Assembly (NCBI RefSeq): GCF_001579945.1
Contig: NZ_CP011971.1
Coordinates: 1,824,001 to 1,888,000, forward strand
Source: Steroidobacter denitrificans
Lineage (GTDB): Bacteria; Pseudomonadota; Gammaproteobacteria; Steroidobacterales; Steroidobacteraceae
Length of the DNA stretch: 64,000 bases
Direction of reading: 5' to 3'
A program made the translations under genes and the position numbers. The notes below the pieces were generated by a model. It had not been told where the DNA came from. It saw nothing but the letters and a program-made list of their open reading frames with translations, and ran no database searches. Shown one piece after another: positions 49,466 to 58,406 of this stretch (positions are counted from its first letter, which is position 1; every line of letters begins with the position of its first letter).

Positions 49466-51937
49466 TTAGAGCTTCGCGCCAAGATAGGCGCATACGCGCA
49501 GGAGATCGGCGAAAACGCCGCCGGCCGTGACATCAGGCCCGGCACCGGGTCCCTGAACGATCAGCGGATTCTGGTTGTAGCGCTGTGTAACGAAGCGCAC
49601 GACATTATCGGTCAGATTGATGTTCGCGAAGGTGTGCGAACGCTCGAGTTCCACCAGACCCACCGAGGCGCTGCTGCTTGCCGCATCGATCGCACCGACA
49701 TAGCGCAGTACGCGTCCACGAGCCTGCGCCGCGCGCAGGCGCTCGGCGATGGGCGCATCGAATTCGGGCAGGCGGTCCAGAAATTCCTGGGGCGCACAGG
49801 AGGTCAATGCCTCGGGCACCAGACCTTCGAGCTGTACATCCTGCATCTCCAGCCGCAGCCCCATTTCACGCGCCAATATGATGATCTTGCGGGCAAAATC
49901 GATGCCCGAAAGATCATCGCGGGGATCCGGCTCGGTGTAGCCCTTCGCTCGGGCCGTATGCAGCACCTGCGAGAAGGGTTGCGAGCCGTCCCAGACGTTG
50001 AACAAATACGATAACGTCCCCGACAGAATACCCTCGATGCGCTGGATCCGGTCACCCGTCCCATGCAGATCGCGCAGGGTCTGGACGATCGGCAGTCCGG
50101 CACCGACCGTCGCCTCATACATGTAATGGGTATTGCCCTGCCGGCTCGCTTCCTGCAAGCGCAGGTAGAACGGCAGATCCGCACTGTTCGCCTTTTTGTT
50201 CGGCGTCACGACGTGAATGCCGCCGGCCAGCCAGGCCGGATAATGTTGCGCCACCTCCAAGCTGGAAGTGCAGTCGATGATGATCGCATGAGGAAGATGA
50301 TCGGCATTCACATGCTGCACGAAACGCGCCATATCCGCCGGCTCCTGGTGCGCACCGAAGGCATCGCGCCAGCGCCCCAGGGGAATCTCGTGCCCGGCCA
50401 GGTGCATGCGGCTGGAGCCCATGATGCCGCGCACGCGCAAGTCGACTTTCAATTCACGCGAGAGCCGTTCGACCTGCGAGGCGAACTGATCGAGCAGCAC
50501 GCCGCCGACCAGCCCGGGTCCGATCAGACCGATCGAGATCGTATGCGGAGAAAGATAAAAACTCGAATGTACCGAGCGTAGAGCTCGTGCCGAATGCTTA
50601 CCGTCGATCACCGCGGAAATATTGCGTTCGGAAGCACCCTGGGCGATGGCACGCACGCTGACCGCCGCTGCCCCCAGTGCGCCGAACACCTTGGCTGCCG
50701 CGCCATGCGAGCCGGCCATGCCATCGCCGACCACCGCCAGGATGCTGCAGTTGTCTTCCACTTCGACGCTTTGGATATGCCCGTCCTGCAGTTCCCGCTC
50801 GAATGCCTGACGCACCACCGTTTCCGCACGGACTGACTCGGCTTCCGGGATGGCGAAACAGATGGAATGCTCGGAACTGCCCTGGGAAATCAAGATCACC
50901 GAGATGCCATGATCACGCAATGCGCCGAACAGCCGATGCGCGGTGCCGGGCACGCCGATCATGCCGGCCCCCTCCAGATTGACCAATGCAACCCGGTCGA
51001 TACAGGTAATGCCCTTTACCGCAAGTTGCGAGCTGGGGTTGGCGCATATCAACGTACCGGGCTTCTCGGGCGCGAAACTATTGCGTATCCAGATCGGGAT
51101 ACCCTTACGCACCGCGGGCGCCATCGTCTGGGGATGAATTACCTTGGCGCCGAAATAGGCCAGCTCCATCGCTTCGCTATAGGACAGCGAATCGATGACT
51201 TTCGCCTCCGGCACCAGACGCGGATCTGCGCTGAGCACCCCGTCCACATCCGTCCAGATATGGATCTGTTCCGCATTCAGCAGCGCACCGAAAATCGATC
51301 CGGAAAAATCGCTGCCGTTGCGCCCGAGCGTGGTCTGCAATCCCTTGGGATCGCGGGCGATGAAGCCGGTGATGATCAAGGTTGCCGGACCGCTGGGCAC
51401 CAGGCGGTCCATGTTCTCCTGAGACTCGGTCCAGCGTACGCCTGGTCCCAGCGAACCCCATTCCACTACGACGACCTCGCGTGCATCGACCCACTGCACC
51501 TGTCCCGGCCGTCGGCCACGATGGCGCAGGTAGGCGCTGAACAAGCGGGTGGACCAGATCTCTCCATAGCCGGCAACCAGATCACGGACCATCTGCGAGG
51601 AAAACCGGATCAGCGAGATCGTATGCAGGATGCTGGCGATGTCCCGGCAGTCCTGGGTCAGTAGCGACATGAACTCCTGCCGCGCTTCCTCGGGCAGCAG
51701 CGTGTCGGCGATCGTTTCGTGGCGCCGACGCAGTTCCTCGATACGCCCGGTGACATCCTCGCGGCGTTCGGCAGCTGCCACCACCCCCAGCAGAGTATCC
51801 GTCACGCCGCGACAGGCCGATAAGACGATACCCATGCGGGGATGCGGATCCTGCTCCAGGATCCTGGCCACACGCTCCATGCAAACCGCATCGGCGACGC
51901 TGGAACCGCCGAATTTATGTACGCGCCACCGCTCCAC
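49466..51937 (-). CDS. thrA: Bifunctional aspartokinase / homoserine dehydrogenase
   Basis: An 823-residue fusion. The aspartokinase part (about 1-290) starts with KFGGSSVAD and includes GFIARDPKGLQTTLGRNGSD. ACT-type regulatory segments follow (about 310-460; GAGMIGVPGTAHRLF, GDGMAGSHGAAAKVFGAL). The dehydrogenase (about 470-823) has IGLIGPGLVGG for NAD(P) and the GTLSYLFN and EPDPRDDLSG blocks. The start is GTG at 51937. In the family, threonine inhibits both activities. No thr attenuator could be identified in the 175 bp upstream. Confidence 0.95.
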   Translation of the reverse strand: MERWRVHKFGGSSVADAVCMERVARILEQDPHPRMGIVLSACRGVTDTLLGVVAAAERREDVTGRIEELRRRHETIADTLLPEEARQEFMSLLTQDCRDIASILHTISLIRFSSQMVRDLVAGYGEIWSTRLFSAYLRHRGRRPGQVQWVDAREVVVVEWGSLGPGVRWTESQENMDRLVPSGPATLIITGFIARDPKGLQTTLGRNGSDFSGSIFGALLNAEQIHIWTDVDGVLSADPRLVPEAKVIDSLSYSEAMELAYFGAKVIHPQTMAPAVRKGIPIWIRNSFAPEKPGTLICANPSSQLAVKGITCIDRVALVNLEGAGMIGVPGTAHRLFGALRDHGISVILISQGSSEHSICFAIPEAESVRAETVVRQAFERELQDGHIQSVEVEDNCSILAVVGDGMAGSHGAAAKVFGALGAAAVSVRAIAQGASERNISAVIDGKHSARALRSVHSSFYLSPHTISIGLIGPGLVGGVLLDQFASQVERLSRELKVDLRVRGIMGSSRMHLAGHEIPLGRWRDAFGAHQEPADMARFVQHVNADHLPHAIIIDCTSSLEVAQHYPAWLAGGIHVVTPNKKANSADLPFYLRLQEASRQGNTHYMYEATVGAGLPIVQTLRDLHGTGDRIQRIEGILSGTLSYLFNVWDGSQPFSQVLHTARAKGYTEPDPRDDLSGIDFARKIIILAREMGLRLEMQDVQLEGLVPEALTSCAPQEFLDRLPEFDAPIAERLRAAQARGRVLRYVGAIDAASSSASVGLVELERSHTFANINLTDNVVRFVTQRYNQNPLIVQGPGAGPDVTAGGVFADLLRVCAYLGAKL

Positions 51938-52112
51938 GTAATGAATCTCTCGTTATCTGATCGATCGATGCCCAACGCTCACAAGCGATCCGTCCCGTGC
52001 AACGGCCACAGGGGCGCACCCATGAGTGGGCGATACAGTTCGGAATCACGCTGACGCTGAGAGGGCGACACTCTACTGGCAGGCCATCGGGCCGGCAAGC
52101 CGGCTGTCGAGG

Positions 52113-53483
52113 CTAGCCCGAGCTATCCAGCCGACCGAAGGCGAGCAAGCTGGTATCGCAGTCTTCTCCGGCGGCAAGCGGAAACCCGGGACGGGCGAAA
52201 CACACCGTCTCGCCGGGATCGAGGTCGGCTTCGACGGCTGCTCTTTCGTTATGATAAATCACCCGCGCGGGCCCGACCTGGATCAAATCACGATGCCGCA
52301 GCACCCGGCGCAGGATCCGGCGCGAATTCACCAGCAGCCCGTTCGTGCTACCGAGATCCAGCAGCAGATCCTGACCCTTGTCACGTACGATCAGTGCGTG
52401 ATAACGGCTGACGAACACCGAATCGATGCGTATGTCGGCATCTTCACCACGACCGATCAGCAACCGGTCCGCGCCTAGAACGACCTCCTGGCTGGAGATG
52501 CCCTGCATCGTGATCAGCAGTTTGGCGACCGATGCCATCGGTGCCGCTGCAGCCCAGTCTGCGGAGACCAGCAACCTGCCAGGCAAGACTTCAGCTTCGA
52601 TTGCGCCGGCGGCAGGAGCCTCGGACAACCGGCGGCGATGCTGCCAACCGAGCTCCTCGATGGCGGCATCCAGCGCTGCGGCCGTCACCTGCGTCTGGCT
52701 CCGGCTGGCCGCCCAGGCCAGCGAGCGCTCACTGATGCGATTGATACGTGCCGGCACGCCGCCGCTGCAGGCATGGATCTGCGGCATCAAGGTATGCGGC
52801 ATGAGTGCGTCGGCATCGGCGGCGCCCGCGGCGCGCAGGCGGTGCGCCACGTAGGCGGCTGTCTGGTCTTCGCTCAAAAGTCCGAGCGCGAATCGCGATA
52901 CGCTTGCATCCACGAGTTGCGCCATACGCGGCGAACCCAGTACCAGGTTCAGGGAAGGCTGCCCCAGCAACAGAATCTTCAGCGCCGCTCGTGCGCCATC
53001 CGCTTCCAGGGCGGCAAGAAAGCGCAGTTCCTCCAACACCGAGGGATGCATGGCCTGGGGATTCTCGATGATCAGCAGGCATAAGCGTCCGTTGTCGGCA
53101 TGATGAGTGATGAAGCGCTCCAGCAGCCGCCGCCGATCGCTCTTGTCATCGTCATCCAAGGCGAAGCCGAACTGGCGCAGGATATCCAGCAGGAATTCGC
53201 GTGGTCCGTTGTGCTCGTGCTGCACGGCAGCCGCGATGATGCGCTCGTCCAGGCTCTTGAGCAGCCGGCGAATCAGATAGCTCTTGCCGCAGCCGTGTTC
53301 AGCGGTCACCACGCCCAGGCGTGCCCGGGTCCACAGGGTATGCCCCATGAACTCCAGTGCGCGTAGATGCTGATCGGCGGGAAAAAAGAAAGCTTCTTCG
53401 GCGGTGTCGGCAAAGGGCTCGGCCACCAGTCCGAAATCGTGACCGGAATGATCCGAAGACGGAGAACCGAGAGTCTCACTCAT
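52113..53483 (-). CDS. ExeA-like AAA ATPase with C-terminal FHA domain
   Basis: A 456-residue protein. The N-terminal ATPase (about 15-275) is ExeA/GspA-like: FGLVAEPFADTAEEAFFFP, Walker A GVVTAEHGCGKS (about 57-68), Walker B LCLLIIENPQ and a GGVPARINRI sensor. An FHA domain lies at about 335-405 with IGRGEDADIRID, VSRYHALI and DLGSTNGLLVN, a phosphothreonine-binding fold. ExeA helps insert secretin rings through peptidoglycan; an FHA tail replaces the usual peptidoglycan-binding part. No transmembrane helix is clear. Its partner is unknown. Confidence 0.85.
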   Translation of the reverse strand: MSETLGSPSSDHSGHDFGLVAEPFADTAEEAFFFPADQHLRALEFMGHTLWTRARLGVVTAEHGCGKSYLIRRLLKSLDERIIAAAVQHEHNGPREFLLDILRQFGFALDDDDKSDRRRLLERFITHHADNGRLCLLIIENPQAMHPSVLEELRFLAALEADGARAALKILLLGQPSLNLVLGSPRMAQLVDASVSRFALGLLSEDQTAAYVAHRLRAAGAADADALMPHTLMPQIHACSGGVPARINRISERSLAWAASRSQTQVTAAALDAAIEELGWQHRRRLSEAPAAGAIEAEVLPGRLLVSADWAAAAPMASVAKLLITMQGISSQEVVLGADRLLIGRGEDADIRIDSVFVSRYHALIVRDKGQDLLLDLGSTNGLLVNSRRILRRVLRHRDLIQVGPARVIYHNERAAVEADLDPGETVCFARPGFPLAAGEDCDTSLLAFGRLDSSG

Positions 53484-53884
53484 ACCAGAAAATATTAATT
53501 ACTGCTAATAAACTTATGAAAAATAAGGATCATTATCTATTCTAACAGAATACGGGTTTTGCCGAGAGGACAATAAAGCCTGGTTCGCCTCAACACAAGC
53601 GGCGAACCAGCCGATGACCGGAGCGCCTGAGGGTGGTCGAGATCTCGAAACCGCTGGCCGGTGCGTTGCGGAATACATCAGGGTTCTGCCGCGGCGCGAG
53701 GCCCAGCCGAGGATAAGGCGGACCAGGCTGCCTGCCGCGAGTTCCGCGCCCACCACCATCACTGGTGGTTCGACCACGCCGGCGCCGCGCAATGCGGCAC
53801 GCTCAGTCTAGCCGACCCAGTGTTCCGAACCTATCGTTGGTACCATCGAATTACGTGCTTCGCCATCCGAAACAGGAGCATCCC
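53484..53884. other. Intergenic region between AAA/FHA and pirin genes
   Basis: Four hundred bases with no supported gene. The first 90 bp are strikingly AT-rich for this genome and lie upstream of the divergent AAA/FHA gene, so they likely hold its promoter. The rest is GC-rich with short frames that lack ribosome sites. The pirin gene has AGGAG at 53875-53879. Confidence 0.5.
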
Positions 53885-54787
53885 ATGAAAAAAGTCCTTG
53901 CGACCTTCAGTGCGCCGCGTCCGCACTGGGTGGGTGATGGCTTTCCGGTGCGTTCGCTGTTTTCCCATCACAGCCACGGCCGCCAGCTGAGTCCATTTTT
54001 GCTGCTCGACTATGCCGGGCCGGCTCGCTTCGAGCCTGCCACACGACCGCGCGGCGTCGGCCAGCACCCGCACCGTGGGTTCGAGACGGTCACCATCGTT
54101 TACGAAGGCGAGGTCGAGCACCGCGATTCCACCGGCGCCGGCGGGCGTATCGGTCCCGGCGACGTGCAATGGATGACGGCTGCCTCGGGCATCCTGCACG
54201 AGGAATTCCATTCCGATGCCTTCACCCGCAACGGCGGTACCCTCGAGATGGTACAGCTATGGGTGAACCTGCCGGCCCGCGACAAGATGGGGCCGCCGGG
54301 TTACCAGGCGCTGCTGGATACCGACATCCCTGCGGTACCTCTGGCCGGTGGCGCCGGACGAGTGCGGGTCATCGCCGGTCGCTACGAGGGTCAAAGCGGG
54401 CCGGCACGCACCTTCACGCCCCTGAACGTCTGGGATATACGTCTGAACCAGGGCCAGCGTACACGCTTCCAACTGCCTGAAGGCCACACCAGTGCCATCG
54501 TGCTGCTGCGCGGCACACTCGAGGTCAATGGCCGCGACACCATGCGCGATGCCGATCTGGTCTTGCTCGAGCGGGCCGGCAGCGAAGTGCTGCTGGAAGC
54601 CGACAGCGATGCCGCCTTGCTGCTGCTCAGCGGCGAGCCGATCGATGAGCCCATCGTCGGCTACGGCCCTTTCGTCATGAACAGCAGTGAGGAAATCAAC
54701 GCGGCGATCGATGATTTCAACAGCGGTCGCTTCGGGCGCATGCCTCACTCATCTGCATCCACGTCCATAAAGGAGGCCTCGCCTTGA
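53885..54787 (+). CDS. Pirin-family bicupin protein
   Basis: A 300-residue bicupin. The N-terminal cupin has the iron ligands in GVGQHPHRGFETVT (His61, His63), the EVEHRDS histidine and the GILHEE block. MVQLWVNLPARDKM links to a C-terminal cupin. Some bacterial pirins are quercetinases, others redox sensors; which applies is not clear. It overlaps a flavin reductase gene by 4 bp, hinting at a joint stress or redox role. Confidence 0.9.
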   Translation: MKKVLATFSAPRPHWVGDGFPVRSLFSHHSHGRQLSPFLLLDYAGPARFEPATRPRGVGQHPHRGFETVTIVYEGEVEHRDSTGAGGRIGPGDVQWMTAASGILHEEFHSDAFTRNGGTLEMVQLWVNLPARDKMGPPGYQALLDTDIPAVPLAGGAGRVRVIAGRYEGQSGPARTFTPLNVWDIRLNQGQRTRFQLPEGHTSAIVLLRGTLEVNGRDTMRDADLVLLERAGSEVLLEADSDAALLLLSGEPIDEPIVGYGPFVMNSSEEINAAIDDFNSGRFGRMPHSSASTSIKEASP

Positions 54788-55362
54788 AACCCAGACTTCA
54801 TGTCATCACTGCCAGCACGCGCCCTGGGCGCGTGGGACCGGCGGTCGCCCACTGGTTCCTGGACTTTGCCCGCAGCCACGGTCACTTCGACGTGCATGCG
54901 GTGGATCTGGCCGAACTCGACCTGCCCATCTACAACGAATCCCACCACCCGGCCACGCAGGAATACGAGCATGCGCATACCAGGGAATGGTCCGGCAGCG
55001 TCGCGGCTGCCGACGCCTTCGTGTTCGTCACCCCGGAATACAACTTCAATCCGCCGCCCTCACTGGTGAATGCGCTTAACTACGTCTACCGCGAGTGGAA
55101 CTACAAGGCCTGCGGTTTTGTCAGCTACGGCGGTGTCTCCGGCGGCCTGCGCGCGGTGCAGATGGCCAAGCAACTGGTCACCACGCTGAAGATGATGCCG
55201 ATGGTGGAAAGCGTCGCGGTGCCGATGGTGGCGCAGTCGCTGGATGAGCAGGGGAACTTCGTATCCAACCGGCTGATCGATCACTCCGCACAGCAAATGC
55301 TCGACGAACTCGCCAAGTGGACTTGCGCGCTCATGCCCCTGCACCGGCCTGTATCGAATTAG
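54784..55362 (+). CDS. NADPH-dependent FMN reductase family protein
   Basis: A 192-residue flavodoxin-fold protein. The FMN phosphate loop is TASTRPGRVG (about 9-18), and PEYNFNPPPSLVNALNYV is the second signature. FVSYGGVSGGLRAVQ completes the pattern. It reduces flavin or quinones with NAD(P)H. The start is TTG at 54784, supported by a near-perfect AAGGAGG upstream. Coupled to the pirin gene. Confidence 0.88.
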   Translation: MKPRLHVITASTRPGRVGPAVAHWFLDFARSHGHFDVHAVDLAELDLPIYNESHHPATQEYEHAHTREWSGSVAAADAFVFVTPEYNFNPPPSLVNALNYVYREWNYKACGFVSYGGVSGGLRAVQMAKQLVTTLKMMPMVESVAVPMVAQSLDEQGNFVSNRLIDHSAQQMLDELAKWTCALMPLHRPVSN

Positions 55363-55838
55363 CTCCAGCATCGAGGAAGTCAGGGGAGCCGACAATGTAC
55401 AATTTTATGGTGGGTCGGGAGGGGATCGAACCCTCGACCAACAGATTGTAAAGACGACCTTTTTGCGCATTGCAACTCAGCGGTACGCACGGCACGGTTT
55501 TGTAAGTTATCGATTTCAGATGCTTACCGGGCGCCGTCGCGTTCGTCGTGATGCGTGCCGGTGCGTGCGGTGGAGTTAGTCACTGCACCGAATTTGCACG
55601 AAATCGGCGCCAAGGGATTTTTTTGGCCTGGGTTTTCTTACTCGGTGCCACCGAGAACCGTATGCATTACGGCATGCGTTTCACTACCAGTGCTCAAGCA
55701 TTCGTACTGCATACGTTTTTGATGCTCTTGGGTGAGCATGATTTCGTGCAATTTCGTGCAATCGCTAGTGGACGGCCAAGAACTCGTCTCAACTGTGGGG
55801 GAAATACCGTTGGATACGTCTGTTGCGTGCTCTGCCGG
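55363..55838. other. Left part of the tRNA-Lys mini-island, no gene seen
   Basis: No supported gene in these 476 bp. The stretch contains the displaced tRNA-Lys 3' fragment at 55408-55442. The following DNA is more AT-rich than the host average, with repeated words such as GATTTCGTGCAATTTCGTGCAA around 55740-55761. It could be the remnant of a larger integrated element. Confidence 0.5.
55402..55442. repeat. Displaced tRNA-Lys 3' fragment (left att repeat)
   Basis: Forty-one bases identical to 56886-56926, covering the CCA end, acceptor strand, T arm and part of the variable region of tRNA-Lys, plus seven bases beyond the 3' end. The match breaks at 55443, with GATT still shared just after. 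It cannot form a full tRNA. It marks one boundary of the mini-island. Confidence 0.8.
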
Positions 55839-56177
55839 TCAAGCACCGGTTGCGTCCCGGCTGGCAAGATCGCGAAGTTTTTTGATCCGTATCGGCTGAC
55901 GGTTCGGGAAACGGGCAACGAGATCCAGTTCCCCACCCATCGCCTCGACATATTCCTTGAGCGTTGACAGCAGCATATCCGAACGCTGCTCGTAGCGGGA
56001 TACCGTGTCCTGACCGACGCCCAGCGTCTTGGCGATTTCTACCTGAGTACGATTCATCGCCTTGCGCAAATCCTGCAGGGACAGTTCTTCGGCGATCAAT
56101 TCGGCCGCCCGCATCTTGACCGCTGCCCGTCGGTGGGCAGGTAGCTGAGCGATCTTCCGGCTGAGTGTGCGTCCCAT
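55839..56177 (-). CDS. XRE-family antitoxin (HigA-like)
   Basis: A 112-residue protein. The HTH lies at about residues 42-72 with TQVEIAKTLGVGQDTVSRYEQR. The N-terminal half is basic and helical, the C-terminal half follows with VEAMGGELDLVARFP, typical of antitoxins paired with RelE/ParE-type toxins. It starts 5 bp after the toxin stop, the toxin-first order of higBA. It should neutralise the toxin and repress the promoter upstream of both. Confidence 0.88.
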   Translation of the reverse strand: MGRTLSRKIAQLPAHRRAAVKMRAAELIAEELSLQDLRKAMNRTQVEIAKTLGVGQDTVSRYEQRSDMLLSTLKEYVEAMGGELDLVARFPNRQPIRIKKLRDLASRDATGA

Positions 56178-56182
56178 GTTTG

Positions 56183-56554
56183 TTACCCCCTGAGTCGTTT
56201 GCTGGAAGCGATCCGCGCAAGATGCGCATCGAACCGCTGATCGGCCGTGGTGATGAGCCGCCTGTAAAACCGTCTCTCGCTGCCGCCTGATTTGTCGCCG
56301 CCAACCAGCAGGATTGCCTGGCGCCGGGGGTCGAGGGCAAAAGCGATTCGCCATACTCCGCCATCGGCATCGAAACGCAATTCTTTCATGTTCGCGTGTC
56401 TGGAACCGTGCAGGGTATCTACCCGTGGCCGCTTCGCTTGCGGCCCAAACCGCTCAATGACCCGGGCTTGTGCCAGCAGTTCGTCCTGCACGGTCGCCGG
56501 GAACATGTCGAATTCGGTCTCGAATTCATCGGCGAACTTCACGGTCCATGTCAT
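56183..56554 (-). CDS. RelE/ParE-superfamily toxin (HigB-like)
   Basis: A 123-residue toxin. MTWTVKFADEFETEFDMFP begins it, followed by HANMKELRFDADGGVWRIAFALDPRRQAILLVGGDK, the core of the RelE/HigB fold with basic residues that contact mRNA or ribosome. Such toxins cleave translated mRNA. The ATG lies where transcription is predicted to begin, so the message may be leaderless. Exact target is inferred from the family. Confidence 0.88.
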   Translation of the reverse strand: MTWTVKFADEFETEFDMFPATVQDELLAQARVIERFGPQAKRPRVDTLHGSRHANMKELRFDADGGVWRIAFALDPRRQAILLVGGDKSGGSERRFYRRLITTADQRFDAHLARIASSKRLRG

Positions 56555-56891
56555 GGCTGAATTATGGACTTCAATACATATGGCGTCAACGCCATACCAG
56601 TTCCTGCAAACTCGGTGCCCGGCCGTGGTCGCTATTCGCCGGGGACCGTCATCGCGCCCCAGATCGCCCGCACGTGGCGTGGGACGCGGCGTTACGGATC
56701 AGGTTCGAGACTTTTACCGGGCCGTCAAACAAGGGTCGACCGGTCCCGATTCGCCCGGAGGAGCGTTGCAGCGGGCTCAAAGCCCCACAAACACTCGAGC
56801 GCTATGACCACGAATTACCGGTGGTGGATCCGGCAAAAGCGCTCGAATTGCCAGAAGGCAAGAAGTCGAAGCTCGTAAACCATTGATTTTA
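56555..56891. other. Right part of the mini-island, no intact gene
   Basis: Beyond the promoter, this 337-bp stretch has no gene I can support. A plus-strand frame ends at 56886 with QTLERYDHELP and a basic tail, directly against the tRNA repeat. That is where an integrase would usually end, but the sequence does not show integrase motifs. It may be a degraded remnant. Confidence 0.4.
56561..56595 (-). promoter_or_regulatory. Toxin-antitoxin promoter and operator
   Basis: On the minus strand TTGACG (56584-56589) and CATAAT (56561-56566) are 17 bp apart, a good sigma-70 promoter. The -35 lies inside a perfect palindrome, ATGGCGT-TG-ACGCCAT (56580-56595), the likely antitoxin operator. The predicted start of transcription falls at about 56554, the first base of the toxin ATG. 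Confidence 0.75.
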
Positions 56892-56966
56892 TGGTGGGTC
56901 GGGAGGGGATCGAACCCTCGACCAACGGATTAAAAGTCCGATGCTCTACCACTGAGCTACCGACCC
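56892..56966 (-). tRNA. tRNA-Lys (anticodon TTT)
   Basis: A complete 75-nt cloverleaf including encoded CCA. Acceptor arms are GGGTCGG and CCGACCC, the anticodon loop is CTTTTAA giving TTT, and the T arm is GAGGG-TTCGATC-CCCTC. It reads lysine codons AAA/AAG. The D loop is short. The 3' half is duplicated at 55402-55442 because it served as an integration site. Confidence 0.95.
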
Positions 56967-57006
56967 CTGGGAAGGGCGCGCATGATACCGAAGCGCGCCG
57001 CATAGT

Positions 57007-57696
57007 TCACCGAAAATATGATGTGGGATCCGTGGCCCCGGCAGTACGAAAACCCTCGCGCCGCAACCGGCAGGCATCGCAGGCGCCGCAGGCGCGGCCC
57101 TGCTCGTCCGCCTGGTAGCAGGATACCGTCAGGCCGTAATCCACTCCCAGCTCCAGGCCACGCCGGATGATCTGGGCCTTGGTCAGATCCATCAGCGGCG
57201 TTTCGATCCTGAAGGTCATGATCCCTTCCACCGCTGCCTTGGTGGCCAGATTGGCGAGCCGCTCGAAGGCGGCAATGAATGCCGGGCGGCAATCCGGATA
57301 GCCGGAATAGTCGATCGCGTTCACACCGATGTAGATGCGCGGCGCACCCAGCACTTCGGCCCAGCCCAACGCAAAGGACAACATCACCGTATTGCGCGCC
57401 GGTACATAGGTGACCGGAATCCCCGCCTGTGGTGTTTCCGGTATTGCAATGCTCGCATCGGTCAGCGCCGAACCACCGATACCGCTCAAATCGATACGCA
57501 GGCAGCGGTGTTCGACCGTTCCCAGAGACTGCGCCACACGCGCAGCCGCCTCGAGTTCGGCGCGATGGCGCTGGCCGTAATCTACGCTGAGCGCATAACA
57601 CTGCCGGCCTTCATGGCGCGCGATGGCCAGGACCGTGGCCGAATCCAGGCCGCCGGACAACAACACCACAGCACGCGCATCGGATCTGCTCATCAT
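57007..57696 (-). CDS. queC: 7-cyano-7-deazaguanine synthase
   Basis: A 229-residue ATP-dependent enzyme converting carboxy-deazaguanine to preQ0, the queuosine precursor. The PP-loop is [22 protein letters not shown] and [11 protein letters not shown] follow. Zinc-type cysteines are SCYQ and the [14 protein letters not shown] cluster near the end. The ATGATG start overlaps the queE stop. It lies directly upstream of tRNA-Lys on the same strand. Confidence 0.94.
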   Translation of the reverse strand: MMSRSDARAVVLLSGGLDSATVLAIARHEGRQCYALSVDYGQRHRAELEAAARVAQSLGTVEHRCLRIDLSGIGGSALTDASIAIPETPQAGIPVTYVPARNTVMLSFALGWAEVLGAPRIYIGVNAIDYSGYPDCRPAFIAAFERLANLATKAAVEGIMTFRIETPLMDLTKAQIIRRGLELGVDYGLTVSCYQADEQGRACGACDACRLRREGFRTAGATDPTSYFR

Positions 57697-58403
57697 CGAC
57701 CGGGCGTATCGCCCCAAAGATACTTGTGCAACTGTACCTGCAAACGCACCGGCAGGCGCGCATCCAGGATCCATTGCGCCAATTCGCCCGCCTCCACCTG
57801 GCCACTGCTGGGACTGAACAGCACCATACAGCGCTCCTGCAAATGCCGGGTACGCACCTGCTCACACGCCCATTCGAAGTCGGCACGATTACAAATCACG
57901 AACTTGATCTGCTCCTCGGGCCGCAGCAGTGCCAGGTTCTCGTAGCGGTTGCGTGCAACCTCGCCGCTACCGGGCGTCTTTATATCCACGACACGCACGA
58001 CACGAGGATCGACCGTCGACACATCCATGGCACCACTGGTCTCCAAGGACACTTGATGACCGGCATCGCACAGGCGTTGCAGCAGCACAAGGCAACCCTT
58101 CTGTGCCAACGGCTCACCGCCCGTCACACAGACATGACGGGTATCGAACGATGCCACCTTTTCGAGCACTGCCTCGATCCGGAACCACTCACCGCCATGA
58201 AAGGCATAGGCGGTATCGCAGTAGCTGCATCGCAATGGACAACCGGTGAGCCGCACGAACACGGTCGGCCAGCCGACGCTATCGGCCTCTCCCTGTATCG
58301 ACAGGAAAATCTCCGTGAGCCTGACACGCGTGGCGGCCTTCCCAGCGAAGCTCGAGGAGCCCGATGAAATCGCCATATCGTCGGAAAGGGCGCCGAGCGG
58401 CAC
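57693..58403 (-). CDS. queE: 7-carboxy-7-deazaguanine synthase (radical SAM)
   Basis: A 236-residue radical SAM enzyme with the iron-sulfur motif [11 protein letters not shown] (Cys55, Cys59, Cys62), EIFLSIQGE before it and [11 protein letters not shown] after. It ends in [10 protein letters not shown]. It makes the deazaguanine used by QueC. The start is GTG at 58403, or ATG at 58376 which would still keep all motifs. It follows cpoB by 3 bp. Confidence 0.92.
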   Translation of the reverse strand: MPLGALSDDMAISSGSSSFAGKAATRVRLTEIFLSIQGEADSVGWPTVFVRLTGCPLRCSYCDTAYAFHGGEWFRIEAVLEKVASFDTRHVCVTGGEPLAQKGCLVLLQRLCDAGHQVSLETSGAMDVSTVDPRVVRVVDIKTPGSGEVARNRYENLALLRPEEQIKFVICNRADFEWACEQVRTRHLQERCMVLFSPSSGQVEAGELAQWILDARLPVRLQVQLHKYLWGDTPGR

Positions 58404-58406
58404 CGC

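Larger units (their letters stand above)
55402..56891. mobile_element. Mini-island at the 3' end of tRNA-Lys, carrying a toxin-antitoxin pair
   Basis: A 41-bp direct repeat (55402-55442 and 56886-56926) flanks about 1.48 kb. The right copy is the 3' part of the intact tRNA-Lys gene and the left copy is a displaced fragment that diverges before the anticodon. This is the footprint of site-specific integration at a tRNA 3' end. The cargo is a RelE/HigB-type toxin and an XRE antitoxin. No intact integrase is present, so it is either a decayed element or was moved by an integrase from elsewhere. Confidence 0.7.

Noticed and set aside
51938-52112. A thr-operon attenuator upstream of thrA
   Set aside because: A GC hairpin (about 52090-52105) is visible, but no Thr/Ile-rich leader peptide or terminator could be traced.
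56470-56886. A frame ending against the tRNA repeat as an integrase
   Set aside because: It has no tyrosine-recombinase Arg-His-Arg-Tyr motifs and its front part overlaps the toxin gene; at most a remnant.
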